From Blakeslea trispora (taxonomy: Eukaryota > Mucoromycota > Mucoromycetes > Mucorales > Choanephoraceae), in the NCBI GenBank assembly GCA_025331445.1, contig JAIWNE010000098.1, forward strand, positions 60,080 to 124,079: a stretch of DNA of 64,000 bases, read 5' to 3'. Of the stretch, positions 1 to 12,652 are shown in pieces. The notes under the pieces are model-generated. The model searched no databases and was not told where the DNA came from. It was given only the letters and a program-made list of their open reading frames with translations. Positions within the stretch are counted from its first letter, which is position 1. Each line of letters starts with the position of its first letter. The position numbers and the translations under genes were made by a program.

Positions 1-291
1 TTTCATTGGCTGAACTAAAAATCAGCTAGAAGTCATTTTAGCATTGTCTACATATGACATTTAACTGATGTCTTGAGACGAGATCAGAGTAAGATAGAAC
101 CATTCAGGTCATACAATGAAAGCAAATGAAGCTACCAGAGACTGTACTCAAATGTTGTCTGTCGCTCAATTGCGATGCATTAAACAAGGGCCAAACCTAA
201 TACTTCTTTTGGAGTTTCTACCACTTGTAGTGACTGGAAGCAGATAATTAGACATTTTATTGAATCCGTATTGGACTATTGGCTATTCTGC

Positions 292-460
292 AGTAGACGC
301 TCTATTTAATAGTAGCCAAAATCTTAAAATCCTCACCCTTAATAGAGAATACTCTTAAATAGAATTGGCTTTAGAGCTTGCATTGATAAGTACTTTTCAA
401 AACCCCACCCTTATATAGAGAATATCCTTAAATAGAATACCCTTAAATAAAGCGACTACT
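292..460. repeat. MITE-like element, copy A
   Basis: The ends are imperfect inverted repeats: the left end reads CAGTAGACGCTCTATTTAA and the right end reads TAAATAAAGCGACTACT. The interior repeats motifs such as CCCTTAAATAGA and AAAACCCCACCCTT. A clearly related copy lies in the opposite orientation at 40811-40951. The CAGT-like ends and small non-coding body suggest a Tc1/mariner-type MITE. That class is an inference, because I did not find an autonomous parent with the same ends in the window. Confidence 0.75.
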
Positions 461-1625
461 TTACTTGGCTTGAATCCCTTCTGTCGTCTTTGTTAACCGT
501 GGGTCAAATAATACTAATGTCCTATGCCAAACTCTTTCTTTTCGCGCTAAGAATGAGGAGTTGGTTATCTTGTATTGCCCAGCAAAGAGATAAGATGTAC
601 ATTGATATAGGAAAAGACTCAGACTAGTACATATGAAGATCAAACAAACAAAAAACCTATCAGCTAACAAAGATATTAATCGGTAATGTGATTGGTTTGC
701 TTTATGAGATAAAAGAGAGAAAAATACCCTTCTCCTTATTTTGCTTTTCTTTAATTATCATACAAAAGGAATATTATATATAAAGGTAAGAAAAATGTTC
801 AGTAAATTATGAGTTAATTGCTAATAATTGCTTAGTTAAATGCATCAAAAGCTTCTTGCCATTTGTATGACATGCAAAAGAGAAACAATTTGAAAGAAAG
901 GTATGTAGTTTGTTATGATTATGACCGCTTTTTTGTACTGGTCAAAGTGGAGAGTTCTTCCTTCTTTCACAATCTAAAATGACCACATCCAAGCGCGGGA
1001 AAATCAAAGCCGGGACATCAATAAGAAGGGTATCTCCTTTGTCAGCTTTTACCGCCGCGGCTGCTTCATTTCCATCATCTCCTCTGCTTCTTTTTCTAAA
1101 AGAAAATAAACATTCATCAGAGTATCATACCTTGTCTTCAAGAACTGAAACTGAAATGCAATAGAAGTAATGCTGCTTGTTTGTCTATGTTAGCAATTAC
1201 AAAAAGGATTTGATGTGTGGTGCTTTATAGATAGGCAAAAAAAGTTGATGAGCTCAATGTAAGCTTCCAGATTATTAACCAGTCAGTGTCAGAACACAAG
1301 TTAAGGGATAAATTCGACCAGCCTATCAATAAATATACCCTCATATATAATAGCTCATAAATATACTATATCTTCACCTTTCACTCTTGTATCTATTGCT
1401 TAGTGGCATGAATGATGCAGTTCGTCTTTGTGTTTAATCATCTTGAGTCAATGAGTTTGTGCATGATGAACACAACAAGCAGGCATGTCTTTCTCTTTTT
1501 CCAAGCAAGTTATCGTTTAATCATATTGAACTCCAGAAATAAAGTCATTGCAATAATGAAGTCAGCTTAGATTAACATACAAATGTTGCTATTTCTTATT
1601 CTCTTGGGATCATTACTTTGAACAT
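461..1625. other. Intergenic stretch, no gene recognised
   Basis: AT-rich sequence in which only short frames occur, without recognisable domains or a plausible exon chain. A 61-codon frame at 979-1164 (+) begins with ATG and is rich in Ser and Leu, but shows no family signature, so I do not call it. Confidence 0.5.
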
Positions 1626-2201
1626 ACCCAAACCAGGGCAAAGAAGCTGCAGGGTATGGGCCACAACAAGAGAGTTGCAGCAAGAAACCCTTCTCCAAAG
1701 GACTCTCACATGAAGAAGAGAACCCAGTTTGCCAAAGCCCACAAAAGCTGGATGGTGGAGCAATGGAAACAGGTGGTTTGGACAGATGAGCCCAACATGG
1801 AAATTCGCAAGAATGTCCAACAGAAAAAGTCTAGAGATTGACCTAGAACAAGTACAAGAAAGACGGCTCAAAACCTTTCGTCAAGGGCGACAGAACCAGA
1901 ATAATGCTTCGAGGGGGGGTCATATGTGACCACAAAAAGGTGTGGAGAATTCTTAATCCTATTGAGAATATAAACTGGCCTGCTCAATCCTCTGATTTCA
2001 TCTCGATTGAGAATGTTTAGAATGAAACAAGCGACACTGCCATAAAGAACAGTTGCAATCTAAGGGGCAAAAAGACAATGAGCAGATGCTGATGAATGCT
2101 TGGAACAACATCACTGTCGAATATCTTGATAAAATTGTTGCAAACACGCCATCATGCATGAAAAAAGTGATTGCTGCCAAAGGTGACTCAATTGATTCTT
2201 A
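1626..2201 (+). pseudogene. Decayed Tc1/mariner-type transposase
   Basis: The frame from 1656 contains a Tc1-like block (RTQFAKAHKSWMVEQWKQ followed by VVWTDEP), matching the region around the first catalytic Asp of DDE transposases. Further on, 1960-2010 encodes a degraded form of the conserved PAQSPDxxPIENVW motif (here WPAQSSDFISIENV followed by a stop). The segment 2090-2201 resembles the usual W..I....L......AKG C-terminus. The frames are interrupted by several stops and shifts, so the copy is dead. No terminal inverted repeats were found, so the ends are approximate. Confidence 0.75.
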
Positions 2202-2346
2202 GGCAAACAAACCATCAGTAAAAGTATATTTTTAGCTCCATTCTCTTAGCAATTTTATTATCTAAACAAATCAAGCTATATAGCATGAAAAAAGGAAAGC
2301 ATAGTTAGCCAAAAAAATACTAATTGTATAACAAGTAAAATGGTCT

Positions 2347-2619
2347 TCATTCCTCACGATGACCTCGTCGGAATCCAAAAAATCCTTTTTTTTTATGTCT
2401 GACTATACAGCGCCTCTTTATCAATAACCCTTCTTCTTTAGAAGCCTCTTGCTCGGGTTCAGAACTATGCACTGTATTCCTGAGATTTATATACTTCATA
2501 ATGAAAGCAACTGCTTCCAGTTTAAATGGATCTACCTCCTCTGCAACCTCCATCGAATCTTCTCCGCTTTCATTTATACTGTTCCCTTGACCGATTTTGA
2601 AGTAAATCAAACGGTCCAT
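2347..2619 (-). CDS. Small hypothetical protein (doubtful)
   Basis: A 90-codon frame with an ATG at 2617-2619. It has an acidic middle and a basic C-terminus (KKKGFFGFRRGHREE). I recognise no family. It lies downstream of the KDM8-like gene on the same strand and could belong to its 3' UTR, be a separate short gene, or be chance. Nothing in splice signals or codon use decides this. Confidence 0.25.
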   Translation of the reverse strand: MDRLIYFKIGQGNSINESGEDSMEVAEEVDPFKLEAVAFIMKYINLRNTVHSSEPEQEASKEEGLLIKRRCIVRHKKKGFFGFRRGHREE

Positions 2620-2843
2620 TACAAACATAAGCAAAGATTACCATTTTATTGTTTTGTATTATGCGAGATTTTTTTTTTTTTTTTTTTTGCATATGTGCAA
2701 CACTCTTTACCAAATTGTCTGACAACTTAATTTTTTCTGGTGCGACATCGTTTTGGCAAAAACTGTACACAGCCCAGCTTTCTTTTTTTTTTTGTTCCAA
2801 ATTTATATTGCCTGCGCATGGTTGGCACTCTGTTTTTTTTTGT

Positions 2844-4303
2844 CTAAAACCAAAGACTAACGCTAAAGCTTGTTTCTAATGACTTCACATAATGCCACCA
2901 CTTTGGCTGGATAGCAAACAAAAGGAAAATCAGGATAATGCACATGCTATTTTAAACTAAGATTGCTTACCGGAATATACAACACTTGACCTTCTTTTAG
3001 GATACACTCAATGTAATCAACTTGTTGAAATAGGGGAAACAGAGTTTTTATCAGGGTTGCCTGCATCTACCTTTTTAGGATATGAATATAAATTATATGA
3101 TTTCAGTTGGCAATTCTTACCTGACTTGTATTATTCATCACACCATCTTTTGGATAAACAAGATTACTCTGTTGAGGAGAAATTAGCTTTATGTATTTAC
3201 TGCCTACTACTTGACACAATAGATTGTGGTACGGATCATGGTGTAAGGGGGAAACTGTGTTTTTCGGACCAAACCATGCATTCTTTATCACATCATCAGG
3301 GTGAGCCTGGTACAAGGCATTCAATTGAGGTTTGATGTAGCAATAATCAGGAACATCTATGTCTCTTTCCAGTTGCGGAATTTGATGCAACAGATCGTGC
3401 TGAGCTAAATAGGCTGTTGGTTCTGTTTGCTCAACAATGTGTTGTTCAACAAAATCAGAGAATCGCATCATTTTTTGACTCCAGTTTGCATCTGTATACT
3501 GACTCCCTATCTCTACCGGTACCATACGATCAGCAGCAATAGACAACAGATAGTCTGTTGAGCGCCAATTATGTTGGTGAAAAGCAGGCCAGTGGTCAAT
3601 AAGACCCTTGGGTATGATAAAAGGTGTTGGTATGTCTTGATCACAGTGTTGCAAAAAATGTTCAAAGCTAGGTGGCTCGGCAAGCTCTCTGATTGGGTAT
3701 TCTATTCTTGGCTGTGGTGAAACCTTCTTTAAAGGTTTGTGAATATGCTTGAATAAATGCTGGTTTCCTTTTTTCCTATGGTTGGTAAGCCAGGTCTGAA
3801 GATGTTCTAGTATCAAATTCGTTATCCATTTTCGATCTTCTCCTGGTGCACCACTAACAATAGCAACCGTATCCAAGTCCTCCATCATACCTTGCACTTG
3901 AAATTCTAAAGTTTGAGGATCTTTTGTGCCTGAATAAGATACAAAGTGTAACTGAATTAGCATCTTTAAAAGTCCGGCGTCTATCAGCATACGACGCCAA
4001 TAGTAAGGAACATCCTTAAAATGGTAAGACATGATTGACTCATTACAGAGGTCAACGAGTGCCTCAGATTTGACTAAATATATGTCATAGTTCAATTGCT
4101 GTTCCCTTGTGACGGTATTCACCACAGAGTCGAAAAGAAAACAAGCTGAAGAGGCACACTTTTCGAGATCTATTTTCTCTTTTATTGAGATCTCGAACTT
4201 GTAGCTAAAAATGAGTGCGGTTACCTTTTCTGCTCTCTTTGTTGATCAATAGCCCAGCAAGTACATTGTATAAGTCCTTAAATAGCTGGAGTTCTAGAAG
4301 CAT
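2844..4303 (-). CDS. KDM8: JmjC-domain protein of the KDM8/JMJD5 type
   Basis: Four exons join in phase: 4303-4225, 4169-3121, 3060-2971 and 2906-2844, giving about 426 residues, close to the roughly 416 of human KDM8. The C-terminal half is a JmjC fold of the Fe(II)/2-oxoglutarate oxygenase superfamily. The HxD pair is visible in SPLHHDPYHN (about H336, D338) and the distal iron-binding His in KWWHYVKS (about H411). The N-terminal part resembles the helical region of JMJD5. KDM8 relatives are reported as protein hydroxylases or proteases, so the substrate here is open. The ATG at 4301-4303 was chosen because the long second exon has no in-frame ATG upstream of its conserved part. The first intron (4224-4170) is the least certain junction. 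Confidence 0.85.
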
Positions 4304-4489
4304 ATATATATTTTTTATAACAAGGAGTAGGAAGATTAAGTCAAAACAGTACAGAAAAAAAAAAAAAAAAAAGACGGAAAAAAAAAAAGACAGCACACAT
4401 TCAAGCTCAGGCAGAAGAGGCTATAGAGTGAAGGAAGGGGGGAATAAATTTTCGTTTATCTCTTCAAAAGATGTATAAAAAGATTTCGT

Positions 4490-4980
4490 TCTATGCTTTT
4501 AGCAAGATCTCCTTCAATGAAGCGGTATCTTGAGCCCTGTGACTTATACTCCCAGTTCTCAACGAATGATTCTGAAACCACCACAATGTCCCTGTATCTC
4601 GCAGCGAGGACTCATCAGACCCAAGTGACACTAGCCCATTGTTCAGTGATCCAATTGACATGTTCTCGAGTCCATTCCCAGCGTTTTTACTTGTGCTTTT
4701 TCCTTGGCGTAGTAACAGCTGAAGCCCATGCCGTAAAAATAGTAAATAACAGTCCTTCTACAAATGTTGACACCGAAAGGCTCCAGCTTATGCTTGATAG
4801 CATCAAAGCTCAAGAAAGGATTATCATTCAACTCTTTTTCATTGATTTTTATAGGCGCTGCAGAACAGGAGGCAGAGGTGAATCGGCTTTCTTTGTACAG
4901 ATGATCATACTTTGCATAGCTGAAAGAGGTAGTTCAACATACTCAGCTATCTCTTGCAGAAAATGATCAGCGCGGTTGAG
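4490..4980 (-). pseudogene. Second decayed Tc1-like transposase
   Basis: Reading the minus strand, 4970-4840 encodes a helix-turn-helix-like stretch (EIAEYVELPLSAMQ). Next, 4831-4643 gives KHKLEPFGVNICRRTVIYY followed by GMGF, the Tc1 pattern in which the N-terminal DNA-binding region leads to the catalytic core. It ends in a degraded SDES motif (first catalytic Asp). Stops and frame changes separate these blocks. It sits between two host genes and has no visible inverted termini. It is not obviously the same copy type as the relic at 1.6-2.2 kb. Confidence 0.65.
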
Positions 4981-5413
4981 ATAACAGGCTTCTCCCAATA
5001 TTCTTCATCTTTGCACTTTTTTTTTTGTAAGGATCACGTTTATTCGTGTTTGTAACTTTAGGCAGGAAAGAGCGATTTAATAACTCGGACGTACGAAAAT
5101 ATATTTTTCCCTCACTACATAATAAATAATTTAAATTGTCTTGTATTACAACTAGTTAGCCAATCACAAGGCTTTTATTGTATCTATAGAGATATAGATA
5201 AAAAGAGAAAACAGCTGTCATTTCTTTTTTACAAAATAATACAAAAGAAAAAAAGATAAGTTAAGCTCAAAGAGACAGTTAAGAAAAAGGAGTTGAAAAA
5301 AAAAGAAGAAGAAACTAATGAAGACAATAATAATAAGTAATAGTAAATATGAACAAATGGGAAGGGGGGGGAATCAGAATGGATAACAAAAGATGACGAG
5401 AAAAAAAAGAAGT
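4981..5413. other. Intergenic stretch
   Basis: AT-rich, with A-runs on the plus strand near 5200-5400 that probably form the 3' UTR of the minus-strand secreted-protein gene. No coding signal seen. Confidence 0.5.
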
Positions 5414-6281
5414 TTAAATGTCAAGCGAAAGGCTTTCCATTACAAGTTGAACAGCTTCTTGTGCGCGATCATCAAATTCATTAAGCAAATCGGTTTCAAT
5501 GGCTGCTAGCTGATGATGAAGCCATTCGGACTCAGATGTCATATCGTATTGCTTTTCAATAGTCTCCAACTTTTCTTCACGGTGAACATTGATTTGAAAA
5601 GGTTGACGAAGCTTCCATTCGATAGTGACTACAGTGGGACCAGTTTTACTCTTTGTGATTGTGCGGGTATTGGCTTGACGAATCAAGATAGAAGAGGACT
5701 GTTTGGCATTGACGATAAGGCCAAGTTGATGGCTAATTTTTTTGTTGAGTGTCATGATAGATGAGAGTAAAGTTTCCTCTAACTCTTGTTGATTGTCTTG
5801 GTGTGATCTTTGTCCTTCTGAGGCCATGGACAAGATAGCCTCCTGTTGAATCTCTGTCAAACCGCTGACTTGAGAGATGTCAGTGGAGACAAGAGGGTTG
5901 ACAGAGGCTAATAGGCTAGCACGCATAAAATTAAGATTACGATTTAATGATTTTTGTGCTAATTGTCGAACTAGTTGAACGAAAATTAATATGCTGTTAA
6001 ATCTTTGGTCTTTGCCTTATGTTACCTTCGACTTCACCATGGCTTATGGATTGAGGCACAAATGACAAGACATTTTCAGAAACATCCAACATGACTTGAT
6101 CGACAATGTTTTCGTAGTATTCTGATAGGCTTTCTACCAAAAGAAGGCCTGCTTCAGGAACGTGCTTTGAATCAATGGTGACCTTTTGTTCTGTTAAAGC
6201 AAAAGCAGACTGAGTAGGAGCGGCATTTACAACAGAAAACAAAAGGCATGAAATTGCTAAAAATGAGCGGGAGAACAACAT
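5414..6281 (-). CDS. Secreted protein of unknown function
   Basis: Two exons, 6281-6026 and 5958-5414, join in phase (GAA G / CA) across a 67-nt intron and give 266 residues. The N-terminus is a clear signal peptide (MLFSRSFLAISCLLFSVVNA followed by AP). The mature protein is polar, has few Cys, contains SQVSGLTEIQQEAI and an acidic C-terminal segment, and shows no membrane span or GPI signal. I recognise no family. The alternative that the second exon is a separate gene starting at 5926 is less likely, because the splice sites and phase fit and the frame is open up to the acceptor. Confidence 0.7.
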
Positions 6282-7474
6282 GTTGAAAGGAAAGTGAAGG
6301 GAGTGGTGAGAGAAAGTAGAAGGAAAGTAAAGTAAAGGGAAAAAAAGAGAAAGCTTGGGGGTTTTTTGAATAAAAGAAAAAAAAAAAAAGATAATTAATG
6401 CCCTTTTTATATACCAAAATAAAGAGGGAGATTGGTTTTCTTGTGCAACAGTAAAAAAAAATCGTTCTGGGTTTTCTATGTGATAATCTGACCAACCTTA
6501 CTCTCCTTTCTCCGTTCCTCCTAAATTATGAAAAAAAAGAGAGAGAGAAAAAGAAATACTATATTTTATTTGGTAGCCTATTTTACTGATATTTATACTG
6601 AAACAAGTTTGTTTACTTTCTTATTGACTCCCATTCCTTTCTTTTTGACTATCGAATGTATGCACATACACAAACAACATCTTCATATAGTAGAACCAAA
6701 CTTTAATCTTAAAGTACAAGTCCGAAAATTTCTCTTGCTAAATTGCTTGTCAGACTTGAAATGCTGACCTAAAAAAGGAAATGGATCTTTTGGTTGTTTT
6801 GGCTCTTTTGTGATTAAGAAACCATCATTGCTGTCTAACAGAAACGAAGGATTTGCTGACATTTTTCTTCCAGAAAGAACACATCTAAAAATCATATGAA
6901 AGGCAAGATAACAGACAAGGTTTAATGTTGCTTTTCAATACAAATGAAACGAAATCTAGGACAATGCCAAAAACAGAAATGTTGTGATTGTACAAGATCA
7001 ACTACATCATCTGCACAATGGAAGATCAGATCGTCTTCATAGTCATAATAGGGTTATATTTTAATTATAAGAAAAAAAGTCTTTTTTTCTTTCTTTTGCA
7101 TCGTATCATACACTGCATTTAAGCACAACCATTTTAATTCAACAAGCCTTTGTGTTTCAAGATATAAATATTTAAAAGGATTACAAAAAAAAAAAAAAGA
7201 AGAAGGCTGCTTGCAATCGAAAACCGGAAAGCAAATCCGAACAACTCATATCATCTTTATGTCTTTCTTGCACTATAATCAAATTGAACCTCAATCCTAT
7301 TCGCATCTGTCTGTTAAAACCTTTTTTGCTTATCTCTCTCTGTCTCGTTTTGTTTTCTTTATAAATAAATGCAATAAACTAGAAAATAATGAACAAGGTA
7401 TAGCAAGACAAAATCAAACGAAATTCAAAAGGTCCATACAGATATATCATATAGGCTACAGTTGCCAAACACTG
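6282..7474. other. Intergenic stretch
   Basis: AT-rich with A/T runs. Short frames occur, among them a 70-codon minus-strand frame at 6683-6895 containing PKQPKDPFPFLG, but there is no convincing exon chain. Part of it must hold the promoter of the secreted-protein gene, whose upstream side begins at 6282. Confidence 0.4.
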
Positions 7475-9223
7475 TTATTCGAATTTGTGATTCTTCAAGC
7501 GCTTGACATCGCTAATTAAATTCTTTTCTTTCCATAACCTAAAGAGAAAGAGTAATCAACAAAACTGTGCGTCCATTCTTCATGCCTTTGTAAACTTACA
7601 TAACAACAGAGACAATAACAAAGCAGATACCGCCCAAAGCAACATGCATCATTTTCTGTTTGAAGGTATACCAACCTAAATTGTGTTGTGACCAATAGGT
7701 AACAATCCAGGCTACAAGGAACGAACAAACTGTGGTAGCATGTGGAAGCCATTGACGTACAGACAATGTGACTTTTCTATTATTACAAAAGTATCGACAA
7801 ATATAGAACCAGCTGTATGCAATACGGATGCCGAGATTGACCATGTTTGCCAATATTAGGCCTATCGCGCCTAATTCTTGCACGTACATAAAAACAAAAC
7901 CAGACACCATAAAACAAACAGAGAACAGCACCATAAAATAGCTCAATCGTGTCAAGTCAGATTTGGTAGCTACTGCCTGCACAAAACCTTCCGTGATGCC
8001 ATTGATACCCATAAATGGGACATAGATGCAGTACATGGATAGAACGCCAGGCGCATTACCTTCTCCAAGAGACCAGCTCTTACCTGCTAGCAAGTCAATT
8101 AAGGTAGATGTGTAGCTGGTTGCAAAGCAGATGAAGATTAAGCCCAGCAGTACATGAAACTTGATGAATATCATCAATACATTGGCAGCTGTTGCTTCAT
8201 TATCCTCTTTCTTTTCCTGATTTGTCAATAATATTTTAGAAAAAAATGTACGACTTGTTTCTTCCAATGGTTGAAACAAAATGCGAACAATCAAAGAGCC
8301 TAGTTGATGATGGCGATAAAAAAAAAATTAGCACATGGAGCATAGAGATGGATATTAAACTAACCATAGTTAACAACAAACGCGTAAACACCTCTATCCT
8401 GAGATGAACTCAAGACAGAAATCAGCATCTTGTCTCCTTCCGTCAGAACATGTTTAAGAAAAGACTGTTTGGTCATTGTCAATCCTAAATGAAGCAAGAC
8501 CTTATCAAACCAATAGCTGTCTTCCTTCTCAACAATCTTATGAGGTAATAGTTTGCCAACTGATTTTTCCTTGTATAGAAAATAGCCCAAATAACCTATC
8601 ATCATCGTAAATCCATAGACAAGCTGTGCAATAGCGAAGGCAAGAATGCTTAGCTTTTCGTTTCCAGCAAAATACAATGTGAGTCCAAATGTGATCAAAC
8701 ATCTCAACACGACAGCAATGCCTTCGACTGTCACACGTAACTGAAAGTAAAGGTTGTTCAGGGCTAAAATAAATAATGGTTCAACAAGCAGTTCAAGGAA
8801 TGAAGCGGCGCCATACAACAATACTGCTAGCTTGTAATAAGGAAACTGGACTTGTTCCTCAATTGAAATAGTGGATAAGTAATAAAGACAGGCAACAATG
8901 GTGGTTATAAGCCCAAAAGCTGAAGGTATATATGCCAAGTTGAGTATACTTTGTTGATTCTTGCTTTGTCTAACCAAGGCAGAACGAAAGCCTTCTCGAG
9001 ATATAAACAGAATAGTTGAAGACAAGAGCTCTAGATTGACTGAAGCAATACCAAACGTAGCTTTGGAAGTATATCGCAATACAATTTGATTTAGTGAGAA
9101 TGTCAGCATACGTGATACGAACTGTAGCATGATGAGATAGGAAGCACCCCTGGCTGTTGCAGCTAACAGGCTATCATCCTTTTCTTCTGTGGAAAGTCCT
9201 TCTTTTGGCGACTTTTGAGCCAT
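7475..9223 (-). CDS. RFT1: RFT1, lipid-linked oligosaccharide translocation protein
   Basis: Three exons, 9223-8365, 8299-7600 and 7538-7475, join in phase and give 540 residues, equal to the usual RFT1 size. The sequence shows the typical RFT1 start (ARGASYLIMLQFVSRMLTFSLNQ cut short here), the GVYAFVVNYGSLIVRI junction and FQPLEETSRTFFSK, together with about a dozen hydrophobic spans. RFT1 is an ER multispan protein of the MOP/flippase type required for moving Man5GlcNAc2-PP-dolichol to the ER lumen during N-glycosylation; whether it is itself the flippase is debated. The last exon encodes only a short basic tail ending in HKFE. The ATG at 9221-9223 is the first in frame. Confidence 0.95.
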
Positions 9224-11212
9224 CGTTGGACAATAGAATTAAGAGGAAGAAAAAGTGTATTAAGAAAAAGAAAAAGGCGATGAATTTCAGAACATGAACT
9301 CCGTTTCTATTTAAAGTCCTTTATATGTCATAGTGAGGAGAGGCACAAATATAGCCGCTTGACTGCTTATGCGCACAAGAGATTTTGGACCTTTGCAAGC
9401 CAGTCTTTTCCAGCATTTGATCATCAGGCAGTCCTGTAATCCATTCTTGTATCAAAAAGGCTAAAATTCGAGGCATTTTCAGGTTGTTTGGGAAATCCAT
9501 GAAACAAAATTCACAGCAGAAGAAAGCCAAACACCCTTGATGTATTCTATTATTCTATCAACACCAATCTATTGTGTATTCTTTCATCCAACTTAAATCA
9601 TATTCCTCTTTTATGCTAAATGTTTCCTTTCGATAGACACTTAAAGCAAATACACAATGGTTAAATAGACAGGTCGAAAAGCATGTTATAGAACGGTCCT
9701 AATCTCTTGATTATCTCATATTTTAAATATCCCTTTAACCTCCACAAGAGGTGTTCACCCAATGTATTACGAATCTCCAAATCAGGAATCCTCAACTATT
9801 GTCCCTGTAGCAATTAGACGTGTATTGTAAATCCTTCTTCTCTCACTCTGAAGTCTCAATAAAGCTACTGACAGTCTCAAAAAGTACTCAATAGTCTTTA
9901 TTATATCTATTCTTACCAAAGTATATACGTTACATAACAAAACAATAGGTGTGGTCAAAATACTATCAAGAAAAGCTGCAAGGTTTATATGACGTCTAAA
10001 TGTCAGGAATAATTAGCTTCTAAATATCAAAAGCCCTTGAAGAGTATGTTTATAATTATGTTATATTTTCAATGAGAGGAAATTGCGTAGAAAGATCTAA
10101 ATGCATATATAACTTTAAGGACGATGATTGTTAAGTGTCAATCAATATCTATGCTCGCTTGAATGAATCACCATTTCAAATGACAAGCGACGATTCCAGA
10201 AGGTCTTTGATATATCGCTTTTGGCTAAATAGTTTTAGCATGGTCTGCATTGACTATGAGCTAAAAGAACTTCATTAATTTTCTCATACTTGGTGTATTT
10301 CAATGAGTACTATATACATGTTGAAGTAACCAAAGACCAAGGCACATTGTCCAATTTGAACAATGTATCATGGTATCAAGACAAAACAGGAGTGAATGTA
10401 CAGCCATCACCAATACTATATTCAGCAAAAGGTATGTCAAAATTAAATAAAGAAAACAAAAAGACATACGCTAGCAACGAAGTTTTTGACTCTACACAAA
10501 ATATTATGGGACGAAGAGATCAATCTTCTACTGTCCTCATTTGGAACAAATATCTCTTTTTATGAGCTCTTCTGTTGCATGAGGGCAAGAGAGCAAAAAT
10601 TAGAGACTAAAACCTTCCGTTCTAGTAGCATTATTCAGGCTCCCTAACAAACAAAACAATAGGAATAGAAGTTATCTCAATTTGATGTATTTCGACTAGA
10701 TAGGTAGAAACGGATGTCTCAATGCTATTCTATTGTAAAAGAAGAATATGAACTCGTCATAAAAAAGACTGGGATTCGCTTATGCGAAAAAGTCTATATG
10801 AGATCGACAAAGAGTTTAAACTGACAATTAAGCTGTTGAGTATATGGAAGATAAGTTTGATTTCAAGATCAATCCAGTATTCGGTGTTGCATTTGTTTTT
10901 GAATAGAAAGGCATGAATGCATTGAAACCCCTATCACATCAAAGCACAGCTACAGTTAATCCAAAAATCACAACAGCAAATATTAGAAACATATAAAAGA
11001 TGCATTTATAGACAATAGTAAGGGCATTTTGCTACTCTTTTTCAAGCTGATAAAAATATCACTGTAACACAAAATGATAAAACTCAGACAATTACGTTCC
11101 CTTTTATTCTTGTACTTTTTTCTCTTAGTGTACAATCTATTTCAGGAAATAGTGTATATAAAAACAACAACAAAAAAGTAATTTGTTTCCCTTTTTTTCT
11201 CTATACTTTAAA
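9224..11212. other. Long intergenic stretch with decayed coding traces
   Basis: About 2 kb with no intact gene. A 91-codon open frame at 10290-10565 (+) starts at TTG and encodes polar residues without a known motif. It is followed by further fragments up to 10990, which looks like an old decayed gene or element. A minus-strand frame at 9321-9530 contains LAFLIQEWITGLPDDQMLEK, faintly like a transposase N-terminus. The last 150 bases presumably carry the promoter of the gene at 11213. Confidence 0.4.
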
Positions 11213-12433
11213 ATGGACAAACAAGCATTATACCCTATCAATTTAGAAAGGGCAGAATTTATCATTGCTCAAGCCCAAAAAAAGAATGGTGCATTCAAGA
11301 CAATGTTATATTACCTTCGAGAAATTGAGGATCAAATCCGCAACCGACAAAAGACAAATAGACAGTTCTACCAAGTGGTACATGCTGTTGAAGACAAACA
11401 CCAGCTCAAATTACACCAGTCTAGAGAAACCATGTACCATATAGCAACTGAAATAAGACATATTGACTATGATGTGGGTCGATTGAAAGTAGATCGAGAT
11501 ACCCTCAAGCAAGAGTTAGAAGAACACGAGGCACATCTGATAGAAGTACGACATTATGCGGAGCAGAGGCGCAATAAAAAGTCAAAACGAGAACGCCAAT
11601 ATCATCAACTTTACCATGTGCCCTTTGTAGCAACTCAGTTCAAGAAGAAATACGTCCGTGCTCGCGACAAAAACTCAGACGCTGAAGAAAAAGTCTCAGA
11701 GATACGATCGATTGTCGATAGTTGCCAAAGGGCCATAGCAGAAATGACTCGATCGATTACCGACTGCCAGATTAAGCGACAGGAGCTCTTGATCAATCAG
11801 GAACAAGTAGAGCAAGAAGTAAAGCAGGTGGAAGATCTAGTCTTTAACCTGAATGAAGGTTGCAAATTTTGGACCAATTTCGATCAGCATCAACTGATGA
11901 CTGCCTCTAAAGCAACAACACACTTTATTGAGACAGTTCAACAATACAATAAAAATAACCAACTTCATGCGATTGATAATCCTCATCTGGACACTGTCAA
12001 GATATTCAAGATGGCTCTTTTTGAATATGGTGAAGCTGAGCGTTATGCAGAATCGCGATGGAGTTCGCTAGAGGTTGAATTTGAATGCGCCAAATGCCAC
12101 ACGCCTCAAAGAGGATGGCCAAAGCCTGACAAAGTACGTGTAATGGACTTGTTATGTGATCCTTGCTATCAAGAGTACAAATCGAGCATGCTCTGGGAAA
12201 AGAGAGTCAGTGGTGTAAAAGATAGAAGTCAACAGCTCTTATCATTACCAGGTGGATCTATGCTTTCATTCTCCTCTTCTTCTACAGTTGGATCTCAAAT
12301 TGAGACACAGAGCAATAATAACAGATCTCCTGGCATCAAAAAGATGTTTAAAATGCTAAAGGGTGGCGTGAACAAACGAAGCAGCAGCCAAACTACATTA
12401 GGCTCGTCTACACAAATGATGATGACTAGTTGA
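11213..12433 (+). CDS. Coiled-coil protein with a C-terminal CxxC...CxxC motif
   Basis: A single exon of 406 codons; the ATG at 11213-11215 is the first, directly after a pyrimidine-rich leader. Residues about 30-220 are strongly charged and heptad-like (EIEDQIRNRQKTNRQFYQ, then RLKVDRDTLKQELEEHEAH), so a long coiled coil is expected. Around residue 290 the sequence reads FECAKCHTPQRGWPKPDK, and about 20 residues later LLCDPCYQEY, a likely four-Cys zinc site. The C-terminal 70 residues are Ser/Gln/Lys-rich and probably disordered. I recognise no named family. The frame is intact and codon use resembles its neighbours, so it is a real gene. Confidence 0.8.
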   Translation: MDKQALYPINLERAEFIIAQAQKKNGAFKTMLYYLREIEDQIRNRQKTNRQFYQVVHAVEDKHQLKLHQSRETMYHIATEIRHIDYDVGRLKVDRDTLKQELEEHEAHLIEVRHYAEQRRNKKSKRERQYHQLYHVPFVATQFKKKYVRARDKNSDAEEKVSEIRSIVDSCQRAIAEMTRSITDCQIKRQELLINQEQVEQEVKQVEDLVFNLNEGCKFWTNFDQHQLMTASKATTHFIETVQQYNKNNQLHAIDNPHLDTVKIFKMALFEYGEAERYAESRWSSLEVEFECAKCHTPQRGWPKPDKVRVMDLLCDPCYQEYKSSMLWEKRVSGVKDRSQQLLSLPGGSMLSFSSSSTVGSQIETQSNNNRSPGIKKMFKMLKGGVNKRSSSQTTLGSSTQMMMTS

Positions 12434-12652
12434 TCCATGTATTGATATGAAGACGACTTTTTTTTTTTGGCTATCCTCAAGAAAATAAACAGAAAGGAGG
12501 GAGGGGGATTTATCTCTCTTGTTTTCTATTTAATAAATGTAATTTATATGTACAAAAAAGAATATAAATGAAAGATGATAGGTAAAAGAAAAAGAGAGAG
12601 TTTCTAGGTAAATAGTCGAAATAATTAAACAAAAAAAAACACAATGATCCAC